Assembly (NCBI GenBank): GCA_002842755.1
Contig: PHDU01000018.1
Span: 1 to 56,642, forward strand
Length of the DNA stretch: 56,642 bases
Direction: 5' to 3'
From: Bacteroidetes bacterium HGW-Bacteroidetes-1
GTDB taxonomy: Bacteria > Bacteroidota > Bacteroidia > Bacteroidales > F082
Each line of letters opens with the position of its first letter. Within the stretch, counting starts at the first letter, position 1. The notes below the pieces were generated by a model that worked only from the letters and a program-made list of their open reading frames with translations, did no database searches and was not told the DNA's origin. Below, piece after piece: positions 19,144-27,890 of this stretch. The position numbers were made by a program, and so were the translations under genes.

Positions 19144-19617
19144 TTATTGTTTTCTGGCTATCTGAGCCATCAACGTGCCTTCAGTTACAATTTTATTACC
19201 AACGTAAGCAACACCTCTCATGTTGCAGATTCCTCTTCTAACCGGTGATGTAAGTTCAAGTGCAAATACTATTGTATCTCCTGGAACAACTTTATGTCTA
19301 AATTTTACATCATCAATTTTCAGAAAATAAGTAATATAATTTTCGGGATCGGGTACCGTATGAAGAACAAATATGCCTCCAGTCTGAGCCATAGCCTCAA
19401 TTTGTAATACTCCCGGCATTACAGGTTCCTGAGGAAAATGTCCGACAAAAAACGGTTCATTCATGGTTACATTTTTAAATCCCAGTATATGATCTTCACT
19501 AATTTCAATGATTCGGTCAATCAACAAAAAAGGTGGACGATGAGGCAATATCTTTTGAATCTGAATAATGTCATAAACAGGCTCTTTCAAAAGGTCGAAT
19601 GGAGGAACTCTTATCAT
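19144..19617 (-). CDS. fabZ: 3-hydroxyacyl-ACP dehydratase, detached from LpxC
   Basis: A 157-residue hot-dog fold dehydratase of fatty acid elongation. The motif LPHRPPFLLIDRI and the active-site segment GHFPQEPVMPGVLQIEAMAQ (catalytic His and Glu) are intact. In most Bacteroidota this domain is the C-terminal half of a fused LpxC-FabZ. Here it starts with ATG two bases after the lpxC stop, in another frame. Its first 24 residues (PPFDLLKEPVYDIIQIQKI) correspond to the linker of the fused proteins rather than to the N-terminus of a free-standing FabZ. Its frame is open upstream of the ATG back into lpxC. Confidence 0.93.
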   Translation of the reverse strand: MIRVPPFDLLKEPVYDIIQIQKILPHRPPFLLIDRIIEISEDHILGFKNVTMNEPFFVGHFPQEPVMPGVLQIEAMAQTGGIFVLHTVPDPENYITYFLKIDDVKFRHKVVPGDTIVFALELTSPVRRGICNMRGVAYVGNKIVTEGTLMAQIARKQ

Positions 19618-19619
19618 GA

Positions 19620-20540
19620 TTATTTCAATTTTTTGTGTTGTAAAATTAATTTCGCAAACTCAGTATTGGCATAGTGACCTGGTTTGAATGCAGAAACGTG
19701 ACCTTTAATTCTTTTTCCCAAAAGACTTAAGTCTCCCACAACATCAAGTAATTTATGCCTGGCGGGTTCATTCCAAAAATGCAGTTCAAGATTATTCAGA
19801 ATACCTTCATCTTTTACTTTTACTTTTGGTTTGTTGAAAAGCGTTGCAAGCCGATCAAGCTCATCCTGACTTACTTTACGGTTTACAAAAACAATGGCAT
19901 TGCTTAAGTCACCACCTTTGATCAAATTGTTTTGGAGCAAGAACTCTAATTCATGCAAAAAAACAAAAGTCCTACACGGTGATATTTCTGTTTTGAAGTC
20001 ATCTAGAGAACCAAGATGGGCCTCTTGAACATTTAAAACACTCGTGCCATAATCAATTTTTACATCCACTACAAAATCGTCAGCGGGAACAATGCACAAC
20101 CGGAAACCTTTTTCAGCGTTCTCCAAAACCAATTCCTTATCGACAGTAATATATTCACGTTCAACATTTTGTTGTTCAATACCAGCATGTTCAATTGCTT
20201 CAACAAAATATCTGGAACTGCCATCACGAATAGGAATTTCATCCATATCAAGGTCAATCAGCACATTGTCGATTCCCATGCCAGTAAGTGCAGCCAACAC
20301 ATGTTCGATCGTATAAACACGGGTGCCATTTATTCCGATTGTAGTTCCACGCGATGTATCCACAACATGTTCAATATTTGCCGGAATAACAGGCTGATCT
20401 TGTTTATCGATTCTTCTGAATTTTACACCGTGGCCCTCTGCAGCAGGATGAAATGTCATTGTCCCCTTTTGTCCGGTATGTAATCCCATACCTTCAACGC
20501 TTACAGGTTTTTTAATCGTGCACTGATATTCAACCGCCAT
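19620..20540 (-). CDS. lpxC: UDP-3-O-acyl-N-acetylglucosamine deacetylase
   Basis: The committed zinc deacetylase of lipid A synthesis, 306 residues. YTIEHVLAALTGMGIDN carries the first zinc-ligand histidine. HKLLDVVGDLSLLG holds the H-x3-D zinc pair. KGHVSAFKPGH supplies the catalytic histidine region. The protein stops at KKLK just after the LpxC domain, whereas Bacteroidota homologues usually continue into FabZ. The last codons contain an A6 run (minus strand, about 19631-19636) at which a one-base shift would join the two reading frames. Confidence 0.95.
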   Translation of the reverse strand: MAVEYQCTIKKPVSVEGMGLHTGQKGTMTFHPAAEGHGVKFRRIDKQDQPVIPANIEHVVDTSRGTTIGINGTRVYTIEHVLAALTGMGIDNVLIDLDMDEIPIRDGSSRYFVEAIEHAGIEQQNVEREYITVDKELVLENAEKGFRLCIVPADDFVVDVKIDYGTSVLNVQEAHLGSLDDFKTEISPCRTFVFLHELEFLLQNNLIKGGDLSNAIVFVNRKVSQDELDRLATLFNKPKVKVKDEGILNNLELHFWNEPARHKLLDVVGDLSLLGKRIKGHVSAFKPGHYANTEFAKLILQHKKLK

Positions 20541-20611
20541 AGTGTGAAAAAGATTTGGTTGTGAGCAAAATATTTTCGCAAAAGTAATACTTTTTGCTCA
20601 TTTCCAACCAC

Positions 20612-21649
20612 TCAGGAAGGATTAGACAGCTGACTGACTTTTTCTTCCAGCTCTGCAATTTTTTTTGCCATCTGGTCGAGTCGTTTGAAGTGTACTGTTG
20701 AACGCTTGAAATCACTTAAGGCAAAAGCTGGAGAACCCATCAAAACAGAATCTTTTTCGCGGATGTGTGACCCAACTCCAGACTGGGCCGCAATCTTAAC
20801 ACCATCTGCGATAACAATGTGGCCAGCCAATCCAACCTGACCACCAAACATACAGTTGCTGCCGATTTTTGTCGATCCGCTGATACCTGTCTGAGCTGCT
20901 ATAACAGTATTTTCACCTATTTCAACATTATGAGCAACCTGTATAAGGTTGTCGAGCTTCACTCCTTTTCTTATAATTGTTTCACCCAAAGTGGCACGGT
21001 CAATGGTCGTGTTAGCACCAATTTCAACATAATCCTCCAGAACAACTATTCCGGTTTGGGGCACTTTTTTATATTGCTGATCCTGCTGTACAGCAAAACC
21101 AAAACCATCGCTTCCAAGCACACAACCTGCATGAAGGATGCACTTTTTACCCACTTTTGTACCTCCATAAAGCTTTACACCAGGATAAATGATAGTGTCA
21201 TCTCCTATTTCACAATTGTCACCAACATAAACCTGTGGAAATATTTTCACATGTTTCCCAATTACAGCCTTTTCACCAATAAATGCAAACTCGCCAACAT
21301 ATCCATCCTCTCCTACCTTGGCATCAGCTGCTATGTATGCAAGCGAAGAAACACCTGATTTTTCAGATATTTTTTGATACCATTCAAGCAATTGCGCGAA
21401 TGCGCTATATGAATCGGCTACCCTGATTAAAGTTGCATGTATTGGAAATTCAGGAAGAAAACCATTGTTTACAATAACAATTGAACTTTTCGTTTCATAT
21501 ATAAATGGCGTGTATTTTGGGTTGGCAAGAAAAGTCAAAGTTCCAGGCTGTCCGCCCTCAATGCGTGCAATATTTGATACTTTTATATCAGGATTACCTT
21601 CTACGGTACCCGATAAAAGTTCAGCGATTTGCTGAGCTGAAAATTCCAT
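20612..21649 (-). CDS. lpxD: UDP-3-O-acylglucosamine N-acyltransferase
   Basis: Third enzyme of lipid A synthesis, a trimeric left-handed beta-helix protein. I start at 21649 ([14 protein letters not shown], the usual LpxD opening) giving 345 residues; an ATG at 21685 adds 12 unconserved residues. The N-terminal uridine-binding domain ([19 protein letters not shown]) is followed by hexapeptide repeats, with the catalytic histidine in QVAHNVEIG, and a C-terminal helix ending [12 protein letters not shown]. It heads the cluster and is divergent from moxR, with 218 bases between them. Confidence 0.94.
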   Translation of the reverse strand: MEFSAQQIAELLSGTVEGNPDIKVSNIARIEGGQPGTLTFLANPKYTPFIYETKSSIVIVNNGFLPEFPIHATLIRVADSYSAFAQLLEWYQKISEKSGVSSLAYIAADAKVGEDGYVGEFAFIGEKAVIGKHVKIFPQVYVGDNCEIGDDTIIYPGVKLYGGTKVGKKCILHAGCVLGSDGFGFAVQQDQQYKKVPQTGIVVLEDYVEIGANTTIDRATLGETIIRKGVKLDNLIQVAHNVEIGENTVIAAQTGISGSTKIGSNCMFGGQVGLAGHIVIADGVKIAAQSGVGSHIREKDSVLMGSPAFALSDFKRSTVHFKRLDQMAKKIAELEEKVSQLSNPS

Positions 21650-21837
21650 AAATAATTTGCATTTAAAACAGCGTGCAAGATACAATAAATTTTCACTTTC
21701 TCATGACCTCCCTGATAAAGATATGTGAAATATTTTGAATATCAATTTGTTTCCTTTTCAATGTAAATCGCTTATTTTCATTAACTTCTATTTAATACCT
21801 TTAACTTTTTTTAACGCTAAACCTCGTAGTCGCTACC

Positions 21838-21845
21838 TATCTTTG
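21838..21845 (+). promoter_or_regulatory. -7 element for the moxR-bat operon
   Basis: TATCTTTG matches TAnnTTTG and lies 22 bases before the moxR ATG at 21868, within the divergent lpxD-moxR gap. The -33 region is T-rich but lacks a clean TTG. Confidence 0.45.
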
Positions 21846-21867
21846 CCACTCAAAAATTAAACTTATT

Positions 21868-22860
21868 ATGATTGTAACAGACATCAAAGAGTTGAATGAA
21901 AAAATTCAACAGGAAAGTCAATTTATCGACCTTATCAATCTGGAAATGAACAAGGTGATTGTTGGTCAAAGGATGATGACTGAGCGGTTACTGATTGGGC
22001 TTCTTTCAAACGGACACATTCTACTTGAAGGGGTCCCGGGATTAGCTAAAACATTGGCTATTAAATCATTGGCAAATGTCATAAAAGCCGATTTCAGCAG
22101 AATACAGTTTACACCCGATCTGTTGCCTGCCGACCTTGTCGGAACACTTATTTACAGCCAAAAGAAGGAAGAATTCATTGTACGCAAAGGACCCATATTT
22201 GCAAATTTTATTTTGGCTGACGAAATAAACCGTTCTCCGGCAAAAGTTCAAAGTGCATTGCTTGAGGCCATGCAGGAAAAACAAGTCACTATTGGTGATC
22301 ACACGTATATGCTTCCCGATCCATTTTTGGTGATGGCAACGCAAAACCCAATTGAGCAGGAAGGAACCTACCCTCTCCCTGAAGCACAGGTGGATCGTTT
22401 TATGTTGAAAGTGGTTATAACCTATCCTAAAAAAGAGGAAGAGAAGTTAATTCTCAGGCAAAACATCACCAATGAAATAAGAACTACGCTGGGGATAATT
22501 TCCATTGAAGATATTTTAAAAGCACGCAGCGTAGTTCGGGAAGTGTATCTGGATGAGAAAATTGAAAACTATATTACAGATATTGTTTTTGCATCCCGTT
22601 TTCCTGGTGAATACAGACTAAAACGTTTCGAAAGTCTTATTGCTTATGGTGGTTCTCCGCGTGCAAGTATCAATCTTGCTCTTGCTTCCAAAGCCTATGC
22701 TTTCATAAAACGTAGAGGTTATGTGATACCTGAAGATGTTCGTGCTGTTGCTCATGACGTATTGCGCCATCGAATTGGACTCACTTATGAAGCAGAAGCA
22801 GAAAGTGTTACCACAGAGGAAATCATCAACGAAATTCTTAATACAATCGAGGTGCCTTAA
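21868..22860 (+). CDS. MoxR-type AAA+ ATPase
   Basis: A 330-residue cytoplasmic AAA+ chaperone-like ATPase. Walker A is GVPGLAKT, Walker B is FILADEINRSP, and the sensor segment is MATQNPIEQEGTYPLPEAQ with arginine finger VDRF nearby. MoxR proteins help assemble or activate partner proteins with von Willebrand A domains. Here such partners (DUF58, BatA, BatB) follow directly. It is the first gene of the Bat operon, with the DUF58 gene 5 bases downstream. Confidence 0.95.
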   Translation: MIVTDIKELNEKIQQESQFIDLINLEMNKVIVGQRMMTERLLIGLLSNGHILLEGVPGLAKTLAIKSLANVIKADFSRIQFTPDLLPADLVGTLIYSQKKEEFIVRKGPIFANFILADEINRSPAKVQSALLEAMQEKQVTIGDHTYMLPDPFLVMATQNPIEQEGTYPLPEAQVDRFMLKVVITYPKKEEEKLILRQNITNEIRTTLGIISIEDILKARSVVREVYLDEKIENYITDIVFASRFPGEYRLKRFESLIAYGGSPRASINLALASKAYAFIKRRGYVIPEDVRAVAHDVLRHRIGLTYEAEAESVTTEEIINEILNTIEVP

Positions 22861-22865
22861 TAGAA

Positions 22866-23762
22866 ATGCAAATTGCAATGGATCAAACGATCACTAAACA
22901 AGACATCTTCAAAAAAGTCCGGAAAATTGAGATAAAAACAAGAGGATTGTCTCAGCAGATTTTTTCCGGTCAATATCATAGTGCATTTAAAGGCAGAGGA
23001 ATGGCTTTTAGTGAAGTCCGCGAATATCAATATGGGGATGATGTGCGCAATATTGACTGGAACGTTACAGCGCGTTTCAATCATCCTTTTATTAAAATAT
23101 TTGAGGAAGAACGAGAACTAACAGTAATGCTTCTGATTGATGTTTCAGGGTCCAATGATTTTGGATCAAAACAACAACTAAAAAAGATTACGGCTGCCGA
23201 GATTGCTGCTGTTCTTGCATTTTCGGCAATTCAAAACAATGATAAAGTTGGCGTTATCTTTTTCTCTGACCAAATTGAAAAGTTTATTCCTCCTAAAAAA
23301 GGCACATCCCATATTCTGCGTATCATCAGGGAAGTAATTAGCTTCAAACCCCAGCATCGAAGCACCGATTTAGGTGAAGCATTACGATTTTTAACAAGCG
23401 CTATTAAAAAACGCTCAACTGCATTCGTGATTTCCGATTTCATTTGTGATAATTTTGAACAACCCATGAAAATAGCTGCACGAAAACACGACCTTATCTC
23501 ACTTCGCATAACCGATAAACGTGAAGATGAAATTCCTCCAATAGGTTTAGTGAAATTTGCCGATGCAGAATCAGGAAAAGAAATCTGGGTGGATACTTCT
23601 AGTGAAGATGCGCGAAAACGATACAAATATTGGATCAAAAAGAAAACGGAACAGCTGGAATCAATTTTTGTAAAATGTGGCGTTGATAACACCTTAATAT
23701 ATACAGATGAAGATTATGTTAAACCTTTGATGAAGCTCTTTAAAAAACGAGGAGCCAATTAA
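22866..23762 (+). CDS. DUF58 domain protein (VWA-like, Bat operon)
   Basis: A 298-residue protein with the DUF58 core FKGRGMAFSEVREYQYGDD (about residues 39-57) followed by IDWNVTARFN. It also has a VWA-like fold with an MIDAS motif in LLIDVSGSNDFGS. It is the standard partner between MoxR and the Bat membrane proteins. No membrane segment is seen, so it is probably cytoplasmic and membrane-associated. The start could be M1 (22866) or M5 (22878). A 117-base gap precedes the next gene. Confidence 0.92.
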   Translation: MQIAMDQTITKQDIFKKVRKIEIKTRGLSQQIFSGQYHSAFKGRGMAFSEVREYQYGDDVRNIDWNVTARFNHPFIKIFEEERELTVMLLIDVSGSNDFGSKQQLKKITAAEIAAVLAFSAIQNNDKVGVIFFSDQIEKFIPPKKGTSHILRIIREVISFKPQHRSTDLGEALRFLTSAIKKRSTAFVISDFICDNFEQPMKIAARKHDLISLRITDKREDEIPPIGLVKFADAESGKEIWVDTSSEDARKRYKYWIKKKTEQLESIFVKCGVDNTLIYTDEDYVKPLMKLFKKRGAN

Positions 23763-23879
23763 ATCAATTTATTTTTCTCATTATGAAAATGTTATTGAGA
23801 AATTTAAAATCATAATATTTAGACAAAAATAATTGAATTATAATACTTTACATGATTCAGAAACACAGTAAAAGAACAC

Positions 23880-24863
23880 ATGAAGGGAAGAAATAAATAT
23901 ATTCTGATCATTTTTTTTGTTAGTTTTTTGACAGGAGTTTCGGTCCGTTCTCAAACGGTTGAAGCCATTGGCTTGCTTAGTGATGATTCAATTTCAATTG
24001 GCCAACAAATAGGATTTGAGTTAAATCTGAAGATTCCTGAAGGATTTCATGTACAATGGCCTCAATGGAGTGATACACTTGCATCGAATCTTGAAATCCT
24101 CCATAAAGGCAATCCTGAAACCTTACCGGCCGACAAGGATGGCAATGTTTGGATGAAGCAGCAGATGGTTCTTACAACTTTTGATACAGGTTGGATTTAC
24201 ATTCCTGGCATCGATATCCAATTTGCCCCCGCCGGTGATACAATTTTTTATACCGCACAATCGAATCCTTTGATGTTGCGCGTTGAAACCGTTGCTATTG
24301 ATACTACCGGTACTTTTAAGCCTATCAAAGACCCTCTTGCCGAGCCCATTACATTTGCTGAGATATTACCGTGGATTATTGGTATCCTTGGTTTAGCTAC
24401 CCTGCTTTTTATTATCGTGTGGCTCTACATGCGCAGACGAAATAAAGTAAAACCATTAGATCCGCTCGTAAAGCCCGGTATACCTCCTCATATTCATGCG
24501 TTGAATCAACTGGAAGAACTCCGTCTGAAAAAGCTTTGGCAAAACGGAAAAGTGAAAGATTATTATACGCAACTTTCTGATATCATTCGTGCATATATTG
24601 AGGCGCAATTCCCAGTAAACGCTATCGAAATGACGACCTATGAAATACTCGCCGGTCTGCAGCCAATGAATATTAATTCAGATGCTATAAGCAAACTTGC
24701 CAATGCATTTGAGTTAGCTGATCTGGTAAAATTTGCCAAAGCTCAGCCAAGTTCGATGGAAAATGACATTAGCCTGAATCATATGATTGACTTTGTAAAC
24801 GAAAGCCATTTCGTTGTGCAACCCACAATTAATGTGGAAAATGGAAAGGAGGAATCGTTATGA
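23880..24863 (+). CDS. Bat-operon membrane protein with beta-sandwich ectodomain
   Basis: A 327-residue protein with a signal peptide (about 1-24, ending VRSQ), an extracytoplasmic beta-rich domain (25-155) and one membrane helix (about 162-182, WIIGILGLATLLFIIVWLY). A cytoplasmic tail with a helical region (LRLKKLWQNGKVKDYYTQLS) follows. The layout resembles the end of BatD and DUF4381-type proteins. It sits where several Bacteroidota carry an unnamed gene between DUF58 and batA. Its stop overlaps the batA start as ATGA (24860-24863), so expression is coupled. Confidence 0.8.
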   Translation: MKGRNKYILIIFFVSFLTGVSVRSQTVEAIGLLSDDSISIGQQIGFELNLKIPEGFHVQWPQWSDTLASNLEILHKGNPETLPADKDGNVWMKQQMVLTTFDTGWIYIPGIDIQFAPAGDTIFYTAQSNPLMLRVETVAIDTTGTFKPIKDPLAEPITFAEILPWIIGILGLATLLFIIVWLYMRRRNKVKPLDPLVKPGIPPHIHALNQLEELRLKKLWQNGKVKDYYTQLSDIIRAYIEAQFPVNAIEMTTYEILAGLQPMNINSDAISKLANAFELADLVKFAKAQPSSMENDISLNHMIDFVNESHFVVQPTINVENGKEESL

Positions 24864-25864
24864 TTGAGAAATTTGAACAGATAAGTTTCAGTCAGCCAAT
24901 TTTCCTCTACTTGCTTTTTATCATACCTTTCATTATATTTTGGTATGTATTAAGAGAAAAGAAGCTGCATCCTTCCTTACAGATTTCCGACCTCAGTATG
25001 TTCGAAAACGCATCCCTTAGCAGCAAGGTTGTATTGCGTCATGGATTATTTGCGGTTCGTATGCTTGTGGTTGCCCTTCTCATTGTGGCTCTTGCCCGAC
25101 CTCAAACAAGCTCATCAGGACAGAATATAACCATCGAAGGTATCGACATCGTTCTTTCGCTTGATGTTTCCGGGAGTATGTTGGCCCGAGACTTAAAACC
25201 CGACCGGCTCGAAGCCTCCAAACAAGTGGCTGAGGAATTTATTCGTGGCAGAGCCAACGACCGTATTGGACTTGTGATTTTTAGTGGAGAAACCTTTACG
25301 CAAGTACCTTTAACTACCGATCATGCAATTCTGCTCAATATGTTCAAAGACATTAAAAGCGGAATGGTTGAAGATGGTACCGCAATAGGTGATGGTTTAG
25401 CTACTGCAACTGGAAGGTTGAAAGATAGCAAAGCTATTTCAAAAGTTGTGATTTTGCTTACTGACGGCGTGAACAACGCTGGATCAGTAGATCCGATGAC
25501 GGCAGCAGAAATTGCACTCGTTTTCGGAATACGTGTTTATACGGTGGGAGTTGGCTCATACGGCATGGCACCCTACCCCGTGCAAACTCCTTTTGGTATC
25601 CAGTTGCGTGATATGAAAGTTGAAATTGATGAGCCTCTTTTACAGGATATAGCTGCTAAAACAGATGGCAAGTATTTCAGGGCTACCTCTAACCAAAAAC
25701 TGGAAGAGATATACAGAGAAATTGATCAGCTGGAACGATCAAAAATTGATGTTACTGAATTTCGTCGCAAGCATGAAGAATACTTGCCTCTTGCCATCTT
25801 TGCCTTTAGCTTGCTGGTCCTAGAAATTATATTGCGCTTCACGGTTTTCAGATCAATTACTTAA
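24860..25864 (+). CDS. batA: BatA, membrane VWA protein
   Basis: A 334-residue inner-membrane protein. Two N-terminal helices (about 13-30 and 62-79) precede a von Willebrand A domain with MIDAS residues in LSLDVSGSMLARDL (near residue 100), LTTDH and LTDGVNN. A last helix (about 308-326) returns to the membrane. First of two adjacent VWA proteins of the Bat operon. In Bacteroides fragilis the Bat proteins were named for an aerotolerance phenotype; the molecular task is still unclear. Confidence 0.93.
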   Translation: MIEKFEQISFSQPIFLYLLFIIPFIIFWYVLREKKLHPSLQISDLSMFENASLSSKVVLRHGLFAVRMLVVALLIVALARPQTSSSGQNITIEGIDIVLSLDVSGSMLARDLKPDRLEASKQVAEEFIRGRANDRIGLVIFSGETFTQVPLTTDHAILLNMFKDIKSGMVEDGTAIGDGLATATGRLKDSKAISKVVILLTDGVNNAGSVDPMTAAEIALVFGIRVYTVGVGSYGMAPYPVQTPFGIQLRDMKVEIDEPLLQDIAAKTDGKYFRATSNQKLEEIYREIDQLERSKIDVTEFRRKHEEYLPLAIFAFSLLVLEIILRFTVFRSIT

Positions 25865-25865
25865 T

Positions 25866-26939
25866 ATGCTTCATACGATGGAAACCAATATTTTAAAGTT
25901 TGAACGACCCGAATATTTTTATCTGCTGCTGATTATTCCAGTGATACTTTTGCTTTTCATAACGGCAATTTATCTTCAGAAAAAATCGATGAGAAGTTTT
26001 GCTGAACTGCATTTGTTCAAAATTCTAATGCCTTTGCAATCAACTACACGTCCCTGGTTAAAAATTATTCTGATTCTCTTTTCTTTCGCTTCCCTTGTAA
26101 TCGCCCTTGCCAATCCGCAAACCGGTTCGAGAATGGAAGAAGTTAAACGCGAAGGTATTGACCTCTTTTTAGCTTTAGATGTTTCAAATTCAATGATGGC
26201 AGAAGATATTTTGCCCAACAGGCTTGAAAGATCGAAACAAGCGATAAACAGATTGGTCGATAAACTTACCGGAGACAGGGTAGGAATTATTGTTTTTGCT
26301 GGAAAAGCATACATCCAACTTCCATTGACAACAGATTATGCTGCAGCCCGACTATTTTTATCAACCATTAACACCAATATTGTTTCTTCACAGGGAACTG
26401 CGATTGGTGATGCCATTCAACTTGCTGTTAATTCGTTTGACAAAACCGAACGAAACAAAGCGATCATCATCATTTCTGATGGAGAAGATCACGAAGCAGA
26501 TGCCGTAACTTCAGCTCAGGAAGCCAATAAGCTTGGGATCAAAGTTTATACAATTGGTATGGGTATTGAAGATGGATCACCGATACCGTTATATAACACT
26601 TACGGAAAACAAACCGGGTTCAGAAAAGACAACAGCAACAACACAATTGTTACCAAACTTAATGAAAGTTTATTGCAACAAATTGCTGCAGCTGGCGAAG
26701 GAGCATATGTGCGTGCCAACAACACCCGTTCAGGTCTTGAAACTATTTTTAATGAAATAAACAAAATTGCTAAATCAGAAATTGAAGCCAAAGTATATAC
26801 CGATTACGAAAACCGGTTTCAAATTTTTATAGGAATTGCTATTCTCCTGCTGTTATTAGAACTTTTATTGGCTTTACGCAAAAGCAAATGGGAATCAAAA
26901 ATAAATTTGTTTGAAAAAAAATCGATCTCTCATGAATAA
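25866..26939 (+). CDS. batB: BatB, membrane VWA protein
   Basis: A 357-residue paralogue of BatA with the same plan: N-terminal helices (about 19-38 and 65-82), VWA domain with LALDVSNSMMAEDI (DxSxS kept, near residue 104), LTTDYA and ISDGEDHEAD, and a C-terminal helix (about 316-333). It begins one base after the batA stop and overlaps batC by 8 bases. M1 (25866) or M5 (25878) may be the start. Confidence 0.93.
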   Translation: MLHTMETNILKFERPEYFYLLLIIPVILLLFITAIYLQKKSMRSFAELHLFKILMPLQSTTRPWLKIILILFSFASLVIALANPQTGSRMEEVKREGIDLFLALDVSNSMMAEDILPNRLERSKQAINRLVDKLTGDRVGIIVFAGKAYIQLPLTTDYAAARLFLSTINTNIVSSQGTAIGDAIQLAVNSFDKTERNKAIIIISDGEDHEADAVTSAQEANKLGIKVYTIGMGIEDGSPIPLYNTYGKQTGFRKDNSNNTIVTKLNESLLQQIAAAGEGAYVRANNTRSGLETIFNEINKIAKSEIEAKVYTDYENRFQIFIGIAILLLLLELLLALRKSKWESKINLFEKKSISHE

Positions 26940-27657
26940 AATACTCATTGGATTTATACTTATCGCAGGCTTTTCATATCAAGGATTGGCACAATCAGAA
27001 AAAAAACTGATTCGTGAGGGTAATAAATTTTATAAAGATGGTGCTTTTGATAAGGCTGAAATTAGTTATCAAAAAGCAACCGATAAAAATCCTGTTAACA
27101 ACAAAGCCCTTTTTAATCTTGGAAATGCACGTTACAAGCAGGATAATTTCGAGGATGCAGCAAATCATTTTGGTAAAGTTGCTGAGATGAGTCGGACTCC
27201 TGAGGTGGAATCAAAAGCCCTTTATAATGCTGCAAATAGCTATATGAGTCAACAAAAGTATGCTGAAAGCATTCCATTGTTTAAACAAGCGCTGCGTATA
27301 AATCCTCAGGATGAAGAAGCACGATATAATCTGGCCTATGCGATGCAAAAACTACAACAACAGCAAGATCAGCAGCAAGACCAGAATAAAGATAAAAATC
27401 AAAACGATCAAGATAAAGAGCAGCAAGATCAACAAGATAAGCAAGACCCTCAAAATGATCAAAAGCAGGATCAACAACAGCAAAATGAACAGCAGTCGAG
27501 CCAGAACCAGCAAAATGCACAGCAACCTCAGCTTACAAAAGAGGATGCTGAACGAATGCTGCAAGCTTTGACAGGAGAAGAAAAAAAGACAATGGAAAAA
27601 GTCAATGAACAAAAAATAAGAGCCATTCGTAGTGCAACAAGAGAAAAAGATTGGTAA
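26932..27657 (+). CDS. batC: BatC, TPR protein with Gln/Asp/Lys-rich tail
   Basis: About 241 residues. The signal peptide MNKILIGFILIAGFSYQGLA supports the ATG at 26932 rather than 26911. Three TPR units (about 25-130, for example ALFNLGNARYKQDNFEDAAN) precede a low-complexity segment of about 60 residues made almost only of Q, D, N and K. A short conserved end, LTKEDAERMLQALTGEEKKT, follows. BatC is exported and probably scaffolds BatA/BatB. The DNA of the tail (about 27350-27530) is a degenerate CAR/GAY repeat that also produces long false frames on the other strand. Confidence 0.92.
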   Translation: MNKILIGFILIAGFSYQGLAQSEKKLIREGNKFYKDGAFDKAEISYQKATDKNPVNNKALFNLGNARYKQDNFEDAANHFGKVAEMSRTPEVESKALYNAANSYMSQQKYAESIPLFKQALRINPQDEEARYNLAYAMQKLQQQQDQQQDQNKDKNQNDQDKEQQDQQDKQDPQNDQKQDQQQQNEQQSSQNQQNAQQPQLTKEDAERMLQALTGEEKKTMEKVNEQKIRAIRSATREKDW

Positions 27658-27847
27658 TAAGTGGTAAGTTAATGCGTTAAAGTAAGGAAAGAAAAAATAA
27701 GTTTAAAAATTCTCTCCCTTATTTTATGCCATGATGAAAAGAAAACATTGATAATGTAAGAATGAATATTAAACATAGGAGTAAATGAACAACATTGAGC
27801 ATTATAAATAAAAAGAAAATGCTGATTTTTGCAAAATATGTACTCGA

Positions 27848-27855
27848 TATTTTTG
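27848..27855 (+). promoter_or_regulatory. Possible internal -7 element before batD
   Basis: TATTTTTG matches TAnnTTTG, 35 bases before the batD ATG, in a 233-base gap that otherwise breaks an almost gapless operon. The nearest upstream TTG is only 16 bases away, so the match is partial. Confidence 0.3.
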
Positions 27856-27890
27856 TAATTAATGCACTGATATTGAAATAATAAAGAAGC

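Noticed and set aside
18639-21358. Plus-strand frames across lpxA, lpxC and lpxD
   Set aside because: They are antisense shadows of well-recognised genes and lack any domain or neighbour support.
27352-27612. Long minus- and plus-strand frames over the batC tail
   Set aside because: They are by-products of the CAR/GAY low-complexity coding sequence of batC, giving Leu/Ile- or Lys-rich nonsense.
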